Counted from the first letter of the stretch, positions 24,742-34,032 are shown. The stretch: DNA of 64,000 nt from Flavimaribacter sp039888615 (GCA_039888615.1 JBDQQS010000008.1); one strand, 5' to 3'. The notes: generated from the letters alone by a model not told the origin. A program made the numbers and translations.

Positions 24742-26406
24742 TCAGCGGTCCGACGCCTGCCAGCGCGGATTGATCCAGGGCTCAAGATTCGAGCGCGGCA
24801 GCATCGGACGGCCGAGAATATGGTCGGACGCCTTTTCGCCGACCATGATCGACGGACCGTTGAGATTGCCGTTGGTAATCTGCGGAAAGATCGAGGAATC
24901 GGCGACGCGCAATCCATCGACGCCGATCACCCGGCATTCGGGGTCCACCACGGAGCGCGGATCATCGGCGCGGCCCATGCGGCAGGTGCCGCATGGGTGA
25001 AAGGCGCTTTCTGCGTGATCGCGGATAAAAGCGTCCAGTCCTTCGTCGCTCGTAACGTCGCGGCCCGGGGCCAGTTCGGGTCCGCGATAGACGTCAAACG
25101 CCTCCTGGTCAAAGATTTCGCGGGTAAGGCGGATGCAGTATCTGAAATCCTCCCAGTCGGAGGGATGGCTCATATAATTGAACCGGATCACCGGCGCTTC
25201 CCGCGGATCGGATGACCGCAAAGTGACATTTCCCCTCGATTTCGACCGCATGGGGCCAACATGCGCCTGGAATCCGTGGGCCCTGGCGGGCGACGTGCCA
25301 TCGTAGCGAATGGCGACCGGCAGGAAATGGAACTGGATATCAGGGTACTTCACGCCGGCCCTGGAGCGCACGAAGGCGCTCGCCTCGAAATGATTCGACG
25401 CGCCGAGGCCGGTCTTGAAGAAGAGCCACTGCGCGCCGATCAGGGCTTTGGAGACCAGATTGAGTTTGGAGTAGAGCGTGATCGGCTCGAGGCACTCCTG
25501 CTGCACATAGAGTTCGAGGTGGTCCTGCAGATTGGCGCCCACGCCCGGCCGGTGCTGGATCACCTCGATGCCTTGATCGCGCAACTGGTCCGCCGGGCCA
25601 ACGCCCGACAGCATGAGAAGCTTTGGGGAATTGAAGGCGGACGCCGCAACAATGACCTCGCGATCGGCGGCGACGACCTCGATCTTTGCGCCGCGCTCGA
25701 TCTCGACGCCAACGGCGCGGCCGTCATTGAAGATGATCCGACGCGCGAAACACTTGATTAGTTCGACATTGGGACGCTTCAGCGCCGGCTTCAGATAGGC
25801 GTTGGCGGCGGACCAGCGTCGACCGGCGTGGATGGTCTGTTCCATCAGGCCGAAGCCTTCCTGTTTTTCGCCATTATAGTCGGGCGTGGTCTCGAAGCCC
25901 GCCTGCCGTCCGGCTTCGATGAAGCTTCCGAAAAGCGGATTGTCGGCCACGCCGCGACGCACGTGGAGCGGTCCGGATGCCCCGCGCCAGCCTTCCTGTC
26001 CGCCCTGGGACGTTTCCATGCGCTGGAAATAGGGCAGCACGTCGGCGTATCCCCAACCCTGTGCGCCGTCTTCCTCCCAGAAATTGTAGTCTTCCGCGTG
26101 TCCGCGGACATAGACCATGCCGTTGATAGAGGACGACCCGCCGAGAACCTTGCCGCGCGGCGCAACGAGGCGTCGGCTGCCGAGATTGGGCTCCGGCTCC
26201 GTCTGGTAACCCCAGTCGTATAGGCCCATGTTCATCGGATAGGACAAGGCGGCGGGCATCTGGATGAACGGGCCGGCGTCGCTGCCGCCAAACTCCAGCA
26301 CGATGACCCGGTTCCGCGGATCTTCCGACAGGCGGTTCGCCATGGCGGAGCCTGCGGATCCGGATCCGATGATGACGAAGTCAGCTTTCAATGCCTGGTT
26401 TTCCAC
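24742..26406 (-). CDS. betA: Choline dehydrogenase (GMC oxidoreductase)
   Basis: The 554-residue flavoprotein has the FAD-binding GSGSAGSAMANRL at residues 13-25, the GMC signature RGKVLGGSSSINGMVYVRG, and the C-terminal FHPCGTCRMG with the catalytic His. These match BetA, which oxidises choline to betaine aldehyde at the membrane. It starts at GTG with GAGGAA upstream, 15 bases after the betB stop, so betBA form an operon. No betI repressor or betC sulfatase gene is adjacent. Confidence 0.9.
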   Translation of the reverse strand: MENQALKADFVIIGSGSAGSAMANRLSEDPRNRVIVLEFGGSDAGPFIQMPAALSYPMNMGLYDWGYQTEPEPNLGSRRLVAPRGKVLGGSSSINGMVYVRGHAEDYNFWEEDGAQGWGYADVLPYFQRMETSQGGQEGWRGASGPLHVRRGVADNPLFGSFIEAGRQAGFETTPDYNGEKQEGFGLMEQTIHAGRRWSAANAYLKPALKRPNVELIKCFARRIIFNDGRAVGVEIERGAKIEVVAADREVIVAASAFNSPKLLMLSGVGPADQLRDQGIEVIQHRPGVGANLQDHLELYVQQECLEPITLYSKLNLVSKALIGAQWLFFKTGLGASNHFEASAFVRSRAGVKYPDIQFHFLPVAIRYDGTSPARAHGFQAHVGPMRSKSRGNVTLRSSDPREAPVIRFNYMSHPSDWEDFRYCIRLTREIFDQEAFDVYRGPELAPGRDVTSDEGLDAFIRDHAESAFHPCGTCRMGRADDPRSVVDPECRVIGVDGLRVADSSIFPQITNGNLNGPSIMVGEKASDHILGRPMLPRSNLEPWINPRWQASDR

Positions 26407-26421
26407 CGTTGCTTCCTCGCA

Positions 26422-27885
26422 TCAATAGGGGCTGTCGACCGGTCCGGTCGCCACGTAGACGCTCTTGATCTGGGTGTAGTGCTCGATAGCCGCCCGCGAA
26501 TTCTCGCGCCCGACGCCGGACCGCTTGACCCCGCCGAACGGGGCCTCTACCGGCGCCAGATTGTAGGTGTTGATCCAGCAGCTTCCCGCCTGCAATTGCG
26601 CGATCACCCGGTGTCCGCGGGGCAGATCGCGGGTGAAAACGCCGGCGGACAGCCCGAACTCAGTGTCGTTGGCGCGGGCGATCGCTTCCTCCTCATCGTC
26701 GAAAGCAAGAACGCTCATGACCGGTCCGAAGATCTCTTCGCGTGCGATGCGCATGTCGTCCATGACATCCGCAAACACTGTCGGTTCGATGAAAAAACCG
26801 CCTTCCATGCCCTGCAGGGACAGCGTGTCGCCACCGGTGACGAGGCGCGCGCCTTCCGATTTGCCGATTTCCACATAGCCCGCGACCTTTTCAAGCTGGG
26901 ACTTGCTGACAAGCGGCCCCATCTGCACGGATTCGTCCATCGGATCGCCGATCCGGATAGCGCGCGTGCGTTCCGTGAGGCGCTCCAGGAAGCGGTCGAG
27001 AAGCGGCTTTTGCACGAAGACACGCGTGCCGTTTGAGCAGACTTGGCCGGAGGAATAGAAATTGCCCAGCATTGCGCCGCCGACCGCATCCTCGATATCG
27101 GCGTCGTCAAAAATGATCAGCGGAGATTTGCCGCCAAGCTCCATCGTGACATGCCTGATATCGGCGGCGGCTTTGGCCATCACCTTGCGTCCGGTCGGCA
27201 CCGATCCGGTGAGCGAAACCTTGTCGACCCTGGCGTGGGCGGCGAGGGCGGCGCCGACGTCGCCGTATCCCTGCACGACGTTGAAGACGCCTTTCGGCAG
27301 TCCCGCTTCGTGCAGGATCTTGGCGACTTCAAGAGCGCAGAGCGGCGTGACTTCTGATGGTTTGAAGATCATGGCGTTGCCGCAGGCCAGCGCCGGAGCG
27401 GCTTTCCAGCAGGCGATCTGGGTTGGATAGTTCCAGGCCCCGATGCCAACGCAGACGCCCAGTGGCTCACGGCGCGTGTAGACGAAATCGCCGCCCAGAT
27501 CGATATACTCGCCGTTGATCGCGGTCGCCTGCGCGCCGAAGAATTCCAGCGCGTCGGCGCCGGAGGAGGCGTCTGCGACCAGCGTTTCCTGCAGCGGCTT
27601 GCCCGTATCGAGGGTTTCGAGTTCGGAGAGTTCGCGATTGCGCGCGCGGATGATGTCAGCGGCGCGGCGCAGAATTCGGCCACGCTCGGCGCCGGTCATG
27701 GCCGCCCATACCTTCTGGCCCGCTTCGGCGGAGGCAATCGCGGATTCGATAATCTGCGGCGTGGCCGCGTGCAGGCGTGCGACAATTGCGCCTGTCGCGG
27801 GATAGACGCTATCGATCTCGCATCCCGCGACATCCTCGACAAATTCTCCGTCGATGAAGTGGGAGGCCGTTGGTTGCACCTTCAT
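26422..27885 (-). CDS. betB: Betaine aldehyde dehydrogenase
   Basis: From ATG 27885 the product is 487 residues, the standard length. Aldehyde dehydrogenase motifs are present: MELGGKSPLIIFDDAD with the general-base Glu, SSGQVCSNGTRVFV with the nucleophilic Cys, and PFGGVKRSGVGRENS near the end. Sequence style (HFIDGEFVEDVAG, INTYNLAPVEAPFGG) is that of BetB, which makes glycine betaine using NAD(P). It is the first gene of betBA and lies behind a BetI-like palindrome. In-frame sequence upstream to 27969 reads through that palindrome and is not part of the gene. Confidence 0.92.
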   Translation of the reverse strand: MKVQPTASHFIDGEFVEDVAGCEIDSVYPATGAIVARLHAATPQIIESAIASAEAGQKVWAAMTGAERGRILRRAADIIRARNRELSELETLDTGKPLQETLVADASSGADALEFFGAQATAINGEYIDLGGDFVYTRREPLGVCVGIGAWNYPTQIACWKAAPALACGNAMIFKPSEVTPLCALEVAKILHEAGLPKGVFNVVQGYGDVGAALAAHARVDKVSLTGSVPTGRKVMAKAAADIRHVTMELGGKSPLIIFDDADIEDAVGGAMLGNFYSSGQVCSNGTRVFVQKPLLDRFLERLTERTRAIRIGDPMDESVQMGPLVSKSQLEKVAGYVEIGKSEGARLVTGGDTLSLQGMEGGFFIEPTVFADVMDDMRIAREEIFGPVMSVLAFDDEEEAIARANDTEFGLSAGVFTRDLPRGHRVIAQLQAGSCWINTYNLAPVEAPFGGVKRSGVGRENSRAAIEHYTQIKSVYVATGPVDSPY

Positions 27886-27914
27886 TTCATAGCCGCTTTC
27901 GATGTGTGATTTGA

Positions 27915-27942
27915 TTTTTATTGGTTGTTCATTCAATAAAAA
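27915..27942. promoter_or_regulatory. BetI-like operator upstream of betB
   Basis: Perfect 9-base inverted arms TTTTTATTG and CAATAAAAA flank ten bases, 30 bases before the betB start. Known BetI boxes in proteobacteria have TTATTGAA/TTCAATAA-type halves, which agrees well. The betI gene itself must lie elsewhere. Confidence 0.6.
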
Positions 27943-28095
27943 CCTAGCGCCTTTTGCGTAATGCGACAAGTCCGCACGCGGCTTTCGAAACCGGCTATTG
28001 ATTGCGATGATGAAACCATCAAATTTCTTCGGTTGATTCCGCCGGCAATGAGCTTAAGTCTTGGGCACAAAATTCATTCGAAGAGGAATTGCACG

Positions 28096-29523
28096 ATGAT
28101 CAGGAAAATGGATTTCTATATTGACGGCCAATGGGTGACTCCGGCTGGAGCCGGGGAGTTGGAGGTCATCAATCCGGCCACGGAAGAGCCGTTCGCGGTA
28201 ATTTCTCTTGGTACTGCTGCAGATGTAGACAGCGCGGTCAAAGCCGCGCGGGCGGCATTCGAGGAGTATCGTGAGACTGACCTCGCCTATCGCCGGTCGC
28301 TGATCGAAAAACTGCTCGACATCATGGTACGTCGCCAGGACGAAATGGGAGACATCGTCTCCAGGGAAATGGGCGCGCCGATAACGCTGGCGCGCAGTTC
28401 GCAGGCCGGATCAGGGCCGTTCCACGTGGAAGGCTTCCTGAAGGCCTTGTCGGATTTCGAATGCGAGAAGGATTTCAACGGATCGGGCGAGCGTATCGTT
28501 CGCGAGCCGATCGGCGTATGCGGCATGATCACGCCATGGAACTGGCCGGTAAACCAAATGACGCTCAAGGTCGTTCCCGCGCTGGCGGTTGGCTGCACGT
28601 GTATTTTGAAGCCGAGCGAAATCTCGCCGCTTTCGGCCATGCTGTTTGCGGAAATGATCGACGAGGCCGGGTTCCCGAAAGGGACATTCAATCTGATCAA
28701 CGGTGAAGGTCCGGTGGTCGGCGAAGCGATGTCGCGGCATCCGGATATCGACATGATGTCCTTTACCGGATCGACCAGAGCCGGGACCGCAGTGACGAAG
28801 GCGTCGGCGGATACGGTCAAGCGCGTTTCGCTGGAACTCGGCGGCAAGTCGCCCAACATTGTTTTTGACGATGTCGATCTGTCCGAAGCGATTACCAGGG
28901 GCGTGAAGTCTTGCTTCGGCAACACCGGCCAGTCCTGCAATGCGCCGACGCGCATGCTGGTTCAGCGCGACATCTATGAAAACGCCGTGGAGATCGCAGC
29001 AGAAGCGGCGTCGCGCGTCGACGTCGGCGATCCGGCCAGGGAAGGCAATCACATCGGACCGCTGGTCAGCGAAGCACAATTCAACAAGGTGCAGGGACTG
29101 ATCCAGGTCGCCATCGACGAAGGCGCGCGTCTTGTCGCCGGAGGGCCTGGCCGTCCGGCCGGTATGAACCGGGGGTACTTCGTGCGGCCGACCATCTTCG
29201 CCGATGTCTCGAATGACATGACGATTGCGCGCGAGGAAGTGTTCGGTCCGGTGCTCGCCATGATTCCTTTCGACAAGGAGGATGACGCGGTCGCCATCGC
29301 CAATGACACCCCTTATGGGCTTGCCGCCTATGTCCAGACCGCCGATCAGGAGCGCGCCCGCCGTGTGTCGCGGCAACTGCGCGCGGGTATGGTGATGATC
29401 AACGGCGCGCAGCGACCCGCAGGCAGCCCGTTCGGCGGTTACAAGCAGTCCGGCAACGGTCGCGAGGGCGGAACCTGGGGCCTCGAGGATTTTATGGAGG
29501 TCAAGTCGATCAGCGGATACTGA
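28096..29523 (+). CDS. Aldehyde dehydrogenase, NAD(P)-dependent
   Basis: From ATG 28096 (GAGG 9 bases upstream) the product is 475 residues. It holds LELGGKSPNIVFDDVD with the general-base Glu, GNTGQSCNAPTRMLVQ with the nucleophilic Cys, and GSPFGGYKQSGNGREGG. It is a full-length class with unknown substrate; vanillin/benzaldehyde-type and medium-chain aldehyde dehydrogenases look alike at this level. It is divergent from betB and is followed by a thiolase after 97 bases that contain a long inverted repeat. In-frame sequence upstream to 27961 lacks a ribosome-binding site. Confidence 0.88.
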   Translation: MIRKMDFYIDGQWVTPAGAGELEVINPATEEPFAVISLGTAADVDSAVKAARAAFEEYRETDLAYRRSLIEKLLDIMVRRQDEMGDIVSREMGAPITLARSSQAGSGPFHVEGFLKALSDFECEKDFNGSGERIVREPIGVCGMITPWNWPVNQMTLKVVPALAVGCTCILKPSEISPLSAMLFAEMIDEAGFPKGTFNLINGEGPVVGEAMSRHPDIDMMSFTGSTRAGTAVTKASADTVKRVSLELGGKSPNIVFDDVDLSEAITRGVKSCFGNTGQSCNAPTRMLVQRDIYENAVEIAAEAASRVDVGDPAREGNHIGPLVSEAQFNKVQGLIQVAIDEGARLVAGGPGRPAGMNRGYFVRPTIFADVSNDMTIAREEVFGPVLAMIPFDKEDDAVAIANDTPYGLAAYVQTADQERARRVSRQLRAGMVMINGAQRPAGSPFGGYKQSGNGREGGTWGLEDFMEVKSISGY

Positions 29524-29529
29524 CGTCCA

Positions 29530-29583
29530 ATGGCGTCGCGGCCGTTTGTTTGTTAAAGGTTGAACAATTCTGCGCGACGCCAT
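29530..29583. promoter_or_regulatory. Inverted repeat with enclosed TTGTT-N8-AACAA element before the thiolase gene
   Basis: ATGGCGTCGCG (29530-29540) pairs perfectly with CGCGACGCCAT (29573-29583) across 32 bases. Inside the loop TTGTT (29550-29554) and AACAA (29563-29567) form a second symmetric element, close in sequence to the marR-type operator at 3409-3429 but with one base less spacing. It could act as a weak terminator for the aldehyde dehydrogenase transcript and as an operator for the thiolase gene. Confidence 0.4.
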
Positions 29584-29620
29584 ATATTTTGCGAGAAACG
29601 GACGGTGAGGAGACGAGATC

Positions 29621-30787
29621 ATGACGGCATGCATCACGGGCTGGGCCCATTCGAAATTCGGCAAGCTCGAAGGCGAAACGGTCGAGAGCCTGGTCGTCGA
29701 CGTCGCAGAACGGGCGATCGCCCATGCGGAGCTGGAAGCCGCCGATATCGACGAGATCGTGCTCGGACATTTCAATGCGGGCTTTTCCAAACAGGATTTC
29801 ACGGCGAGCCTGGTTCTGCAGGCCGACGACGGGCTGCGCTTCAAACCGGCGACGCGGGTCGAGAACGCCTGCGCCACAGGCTCGGCTGCGATCCATCAGG
29901 GGCTGAAGACGATCGAGGCCGGGCGCGCGCGCAACGTGCTGGTGGTCGGCGTCGAGCAGATGACCACGACTCTCGGCCCCGAGATCGGCGAGAACTTGCT
30001 GAAGGCGTCCTACCTGCCCGAGGACGGCGGTATTCCGGGCGGTTTCGCCGGCGTGTTCGGCAAGATCGCCGCCGCCTATTTCCAGAAATATGGCGACCAG
30101 TCCGATGCGCTCGCCATGCTCGCCGCCAAGAACCACAAGAATGGCGTCGGCAACCCGTTCGCGCAGATGCGCAAGGACCTCGGCTACGAGTTTTGTCGCA
30201 CGGAAAGCGATAAAAACCCCTTCGTCGCGGGACCACTGAAGCGCACGGACTGTTCACTCGTCTCCGACGGGGCCGCGGCCATTGTACTGACGGATCTCGA
30301 AAGCGCCATGAAGGCCCCGCGGGCGGTGATGTTCCGCGCCGCCGAACATGTTCAGGATTTCCTGCCGATGTCCAAGCGCAACATACTGGCTTTTGAAGGC
30401 TGCCAGCTCGGCTGGCGCAAGGCGCTGGCGCAGGCCGGCGTGGTGCTCGACGATCTCTCGTTCGTTGAGACACATGATTGCTTCACCATCGCCGAACTGA
30501 TCGAATATGAGGCGATGGGCCTGGCGAAACCGGGCGAGGGCGCGGCGGTGGCGATGTCCGGCGAGACGGCGAAGGACGGCCGACTGCCGGTTAACCCGTC
30601 CGGCGGACTGAAGGCCAAGGGACATCCGATCGGCGCGACCGGCGTCTCCATGCATGCGTTGACCGCCATGCAGCTCTGCGGCGAGGCTGGCGACATCCAG
30701 GTTCCGGGCGCCGAGCTCGGCGGCGTCTTCAATATGGGCGGAGCGGCTGTGGCCAACTACGTCTCCATCATGGAACGGGTGCGGTAG
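29621..30787 (+). CDS. Thiolase family protein (SCP2/acetyl-CoA acetyltransferase-like)
   Basis: The 388-residue protein has the thiolase nucleophile Cys84 in ENACATGSAA, the second catalytic region VETHDCFTIAELIEYE and the C-terminal GGLKAKGHPIGATGV. The spacing and the HDCF motif match SCP2-type thiolases, which cleave or make 3-oxoacyl-CoA. GAGGAGA precedes the ATG. With the CoA ligase, hydratase and SDR dehydrogenase at 4-9.5 kb it could complete a side-chain beta-oxidation, though it is 20 kb away. It is followed by galE. Confidence 0.85.
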   Translation: MTACITGWAHSKFGKLEGETVESLVVDVAERAIAHAELEAADIDEIVLGHFNAGFSKQDFTASLVLQADDGLRFKPATRVENACATGSAAIHQGLKTIEAGRARNVLVVGVEQMTTTLGPEIGENLLKASYLPEDGGIPGGFAGVFGKIAAAYFQKYGDQSDALAMLAAKNHKNGVGNPFAQMRKDLGYEFCRTESDKNPFVAGPLKRTDCSLVSDGAAAIVLTDLESAMKAPRAVMFRAAEHVQDFLPMSKRNILAFEGCQLGWRKALAQAGVVLDDLSFVETHDCFTIAELIEYEAMGLAKPGEGAAVAMSGETAKDGRLPVNPSGGLKAKGHPIGATGVSMHALTAMQLCGEAGDIQVPGAELGGVFNMGGAAVANYVSIMERVR

Positions 30788-30874
30788 CCAAGTCAGCCTC
30801 CTTGCAGTATGCAGGCGCAAGAGGATGACGGTTGTAATGGGCAAGCCGGCGCGGCCTGACTGTGGAGTAAAGGC

Positions 30875-31867
30875 ATGAGCGTACTTGTGACGGGTGGAGC
30901 CGGATATATCGGCAGTCACATGGTCTGGCGGTTGCTTGACGCCGGCGAAGAGGTGACGGTTCTCGATCGTCTGTCAACCGGACATGACTGGGCTGTGCCG
31001 CCGGAAGCCAATCTCGTCGTCGCGGACATTGGAGATCAGGGCAGCGTCGAGCCGGTGCTGAAGGAGCGGGGCGTCGACTCCGTGATCCACTTCGCCGGAT
31101 CGATCATTGTTCCGGAATCCGTCAGCGATCCGCTGGGCTATTATTTGAACAACACGGTGAAATCGCGCGCGCTCCTGGAGGCCTGTGTGAATTGCGGTGT
31201 GAAGCACTTCATCTTTTCGTCCACGGCCGCCGTCTACGGAACGCCGGAACGCGCGCCGGTTTCCGAAGACGCCGAGTTGCATCCTGAATCGCCCTACGGA
31301 AACTCCAAGCTGATGACGGAACAGATGTTGCGCGACGCCTCGGCCGCGCACGGTTTCAGCTACGCGGTGCTGCGCTACTTCAACGTCGCGGGCGCCGATC
31401 CGGGGGGGCGGGCCGGTCAGTCGTCCCGCAACGCCACCCACCTGATCAAGATTGCGACGCAGGCGGCGCTCGGAAAACGCGCCGGGATGGAAGTTTACGG
31501 GCAGGACTATCCGACGCCGGACGGTACTTGCATCCGCGATTATATCCATGTCTCGGATCTGGTTGAGGCGCATTATCTGGCGCTGGAGCATCTGCGCGCG
31601 GGAGGCGGCAACCTTGTCGCCAATTGCGGCTACGGTCAGGGCTACTCGGTGCTGGAGGTAATCGACGCGGTGAAGAAGGTGAGCGGCGTGGACTTCGCAG
31701 TCCGCGAGGCCGATCGCCGCCCGGGCGATCCCGCAACGATCGTCGCCGATCCGGCGAAAATCAAGGCGCAACTCAGCTGGACCCCGCGCCATGACGATCT
31801 TTCCGTAATCGTCAACCATGCGCTCGACTGGGAACGCTCGCTCGAGAGACGCAATACACGGCAATAG
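30875..31867 (+). CDS. galE: UDP-glucose 4-epimerase
   Basis: The 330-residue protein is an extended SDR with the NAD-binding GGAGYIGSH at residues 7-15, SSTAAVYG with the catalytic Ser, SPYGNSK with the Tyr-Lys pair, and the GalE-typical IRDYIHVSDLVEAHYLALEHL and NCGYGQGYSVLEVI. It interconverts UDP-glucose and UDP-galactose for surface polysaccharides. GGAGTAAAGG precedes the ATG. A strong terminator follows its stop. Confidence 0.92.
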   Translation: MSVLVTGGAGYIGSHMVWRLLDAGEEVTVLDRLSTGHDWAVPPEANLVVADIGDQGSVEPVLKERGVDSVIHFAGSIIVPESVSDPLGYYLNNTVKSRALLEACVNCGVKHFIFSSTAAVYGTPERAPVSEDAELHPESPYGNSKLMTEQMLRDASAAHGFSYAVLRYFNVAGADPGGRAGQSSRNATHLIKIATQAALGKRAGMEVYGQDYPTPDGTCIRDYIHVSDLVEAHYLALEHLRAGGGNLVANCGYGQGYSVLEVIDAVKKVSGVDFAVREADRRPGDPATIVADPAKIKAQLSWTPRHDDLSVIVNHALDWERSLERRNTRQ

Positions 31868-31873
31868 CAATGA

Positions 31874-31898
31874 AAAGGCCCGCGCGGAGCGGGCCTTT
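31874..31898. terminator. Intrinsic terminator between galE and the His/Pro-rich protein gene
   Basis: AAAGGCCCGC and GCGGGCCTTT make a perfect 10-base stem with loop GCGGA. A-tract and T-tract at the stem base suit both directions, and the two flanking genes converge here, so it can serve both. Confidence 0.85.
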
Positions 31899-31923
31899 CC
31901 TGATCGTGACTGTGACGGATCCG

Positions 31924-32814
31924 CTATTGTGGCGGGTTCGCCAACTGGACCGAGCAGATCATCCGCGTATGGGCGGAATTCAGCCAGCAATGCGACGGCA
32001 ACGGTCCGCCGGGCACCGGGTAGACATAGACCTGCTGGGGGTTGCTCGCGGACGCCGCCGCCGCGCCGATCGCTGCTCCCGTTACAGCCGCCGCGCCGAT
32101 CGCCGCCCCCGGATAGTACGGATACGGGTGGTAGTACGGGTACGGATGGTACGGATGGTACGGGGGAGGCGGGTACGGATGATAACCGCCATGGTGCGGC
32201 GGGGGAGGCGGATAGGGATGGTAGCCACCATGATGGGGAGGCGGGTAACCACCGCCGCCGTGATGGGGAGGAGGATGCCCACCGCCATGGAAACCTCCGG
32301 CTCCGCCATGACCGCCGAAGCCATGTCCGTGGTCGATGAAGAGCGCCACATTGTCCGCCGATTCCGGCAGCTTGCCGGAGACCATGCGCACGCCGTATTT
32401 GACCGATCCGCCGTCCATCTCGACCGAGGTGAGTTCAACGATCGCCGGCGGCTCTTCGATCTCGCCGAGCACGGAGACTGCGGCGTTCGGCGGGTCGGCG
32501 GCGAATGTGCCGCCTGATTTTTCCCACAGACCGGCGAAGGTCACGTTGTCGACATGGCCGACCATACGATAGGGACGGTCGCTGAAATAGATTGTGGCCG
32601 GCGCCATGCCGCCCAGCGTCATCGTTTCGCCGTCGAACGTCATAGAGGCGGCCTGCTGGACATATTCGAACACCGGCGCCGGCAGGGCGTATTGCTGCGC
32701 CGGAGCTGAGCTGGCGGCGGCTGGCTCGGCGGCAGTCGTGGCGTCCTGGGCCGAAGCAAGGCCGGGTGACGCCGCCAAGGCTACAACGCCAATCATGGCG
32801 AGTATCTTGTACAT
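31924..32814 (-). CDS. Secreted protein with His/Pro/Gly/Tyr-rich repeats
   Basis: The ATG at 32814 has AGGAG 8 bases upstream; an ATG at 32820 is only two bases from that site. The product is 296 residues. A signal peptide ends near ASPGLASAQDA. Residues of about 40-160 form an unrecognised soluble domain (PAPVFEYVQQAASMTFDGETMTLGG...). A repeat zone follows with PPPHHGGYHPYP-type units, very rich in His, Pro, Tyr and Gly. Then comes a hydrophobic GAAIGAAAVTGAAIGAAAA stretch and a short tail with two Cys. The His clusters could bind metal ions. Function unknown; the converging galE is probably unrelated. Confidence 0.72.
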   Translation of the reverse strand: MYKILAMIGVVALAASPGLASAQDATTAAEPAAASSAPAQQYALPAPVFEYVQQAASMTFDGETMTLGGMAPATIYFSDRPYRMVGHVDNVTFAGLWEKSGGTFAADPPNAAVSVLGEIEEPPAIVELTSVEMDGGSVKYGVRMVSGKLPESADNVALFIDHGHGFGGHGGAGGFHGGGHPPPHHGGGGYPPPHHGGYHPYPPPPPHHGGYHPYPPPPYHPYHPYPYYHPYPYYPGAAIGAAAVTGAAIGAAAASASNPQQVYVYPVPGGPLPSHCWLNSAHTRMICSVQLANPPQ

Positions 32815-33030
32815 AGACATGTCTCCTGATTGCATTAAGTTGATGTATTCTTCTCGAAATATACGTGTCGAGTGTTGCCAGTTTATTTCATATCACGGTT
32901 CAAACAACCGTAATCTACGCGCTTGGTTTTCGATTTCTTATCGGCGTCCTTCAAGCCCCGGCGCTGCTTGCATTGCCGGCGGCGCGGGGTTAGGGCTGGG
33001 ATTATAATGGATAAAAATGGAGGGCGCGGC
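32815..33030. other. Divergent intergenic region, no gene seen
   Basis: These 216 bases separate the His/Pro-rich protein gene from the asparaginase gene. They are AT-rich at 32830-32900 and should hold both promoters. In-frame upstream ATGs for the asparaginase (33007) exist but have no ribosome-binding site. Confidence 0.4.
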
Positions 33031-34032
33031 ATGGTCAATCCTGTGCTGGTCGAGGTGACGAGGGGCGGACGCGTTGAAAGCCGCCACCGAGGCGCAGCGG
33101 TTGCAGTGGACGCTGCGGGACAGACCATATTCTCGACGGGCGATACGTCGGCGCCGATGTTTCCGCGTTCGGCGATCAAGGCGATGCAGGCCCTGCCGCT
33201 GGTGGAATCCGGCGCTGCCGACGCCCACGGGTTCGGCGATCGCGAGATCGCGCTCGCCTGCGCGTCGCATTCCGGCGAGCCCGAGCATATCGCTCTGGCG
33301 GAGGCCATGCTGACGGCGGCGGGGCGCGACGCGGACGCGCTTGAATGCGGCTGCCACTGGCCGTTCAACATGAAGGTCGCCACGAAGCTCGCCGCGTCCG
33401 GCAAAACGCCCACCGCGCTTCATAACAACTGCTCCGGCAAGCATGCGGGCTTTGTCTGCACGGCCTGTCATCTTGGCCATTCGCCGGCCGGCTACATCAA
33501 TTACGACCACCCGGTGCAGGGGATGGTGCGGGAAGCGCTGGGCGATCTGACGGGAGCGCATTATGGCGTCGACACCTGCGGAACGGACGGCTGTTCGATC
33601 CCGACCTACGCCGTGCCGCTGCCCGCCGTCGCCCATGGCTTTGCGAAGATGACGTCCGGCGAGGGTTTGGCGCCGGAGCGGGCGAAGGCGGCGCGGCGCA
33701 TCGTGGAGGCTTGCATGGCCGAGCCGTTTTACGTTGCCGGCTCCACGCGGGCTTGCACCCGGCTGATGGAGCTTGCCCCCGGCAAGGTCTTCGCCAAGAC
33801 CGGGGCCGAGGGCGTGTTCTGTGCAGCGTTGCCCGAACAGGGCGTTGGCGTGGCGGTCAAATGCGACGACGGCGCGACGCGGGCCGCCGAGGCAATGGTC
33901 GCCGCCGTTCTCGCGCTTCTTGTCAACGACGACGCGCTGCGCGACGGATTGCGGGCGATGTCCGGTCACACGATCAGCAACTGGAATGGCGTCGAAACCG
34001 GCCATGTGCGCGTGACCCAGGCGCTTCTATAG
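33031..34032 (+). CDS. Asparaginase, thermolabile (AsnA/asparaginase II, PF06089 type)
   Basis: From ATG 33031, preceded by GGAGGGC, the product is 333 residues. The sequence follows the Rhizobium-type thermolabile asparaginases: VNPVLVEVTRGGRVESRHRGA, TGDTSAPMFPRSAIKAMQALPLVESGAAD, LACASHSGEPEHI, NNCSGKHAGFVCTACHLG and VDTCGTDGCSIPTYAVPL. These serine-type enzymes hydrolyse asparagine to aspartate and ammonia and are unrelated to the E. coli enzymes. The stop overlaps the convergent beta-helix gene by six bases. Confidence 0.9.
   Translation: MVNPVLVEVTRGGRVESRHRGAAVAVDAAGQTIFSTGDTSAPMFPRSAIKAMQALPLVESGAADAHGFGDREIALACASHSGEPEHIALAEAMLTAAGRDADALECGCHWPFNMKVATKLAASGKTPTALHNNCSGKHAGFVCTACHLGHSPAGYINYDHPVQGMVREALGDLTGAHYGVDTCGTDGCSIPTYAVPLPAVAHGFAKMTSGEGLAPERAKAARRIVEACMAEPFYVAGSTRACTRLMELAPGKVFAKTGAEGVFCAALPEQGVGVAVKCDDGATRAAEAMVAAVLALLVNDDALRDGLRAMSGHTISNWNGVETGHVRVTQALL

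Noticed and set aside
28411..29877. 488-codon open frame on the minus strand
   Set aside because: Antisense to the aldehyde dehydrogenase gene, whose catalytic motifs are intact.
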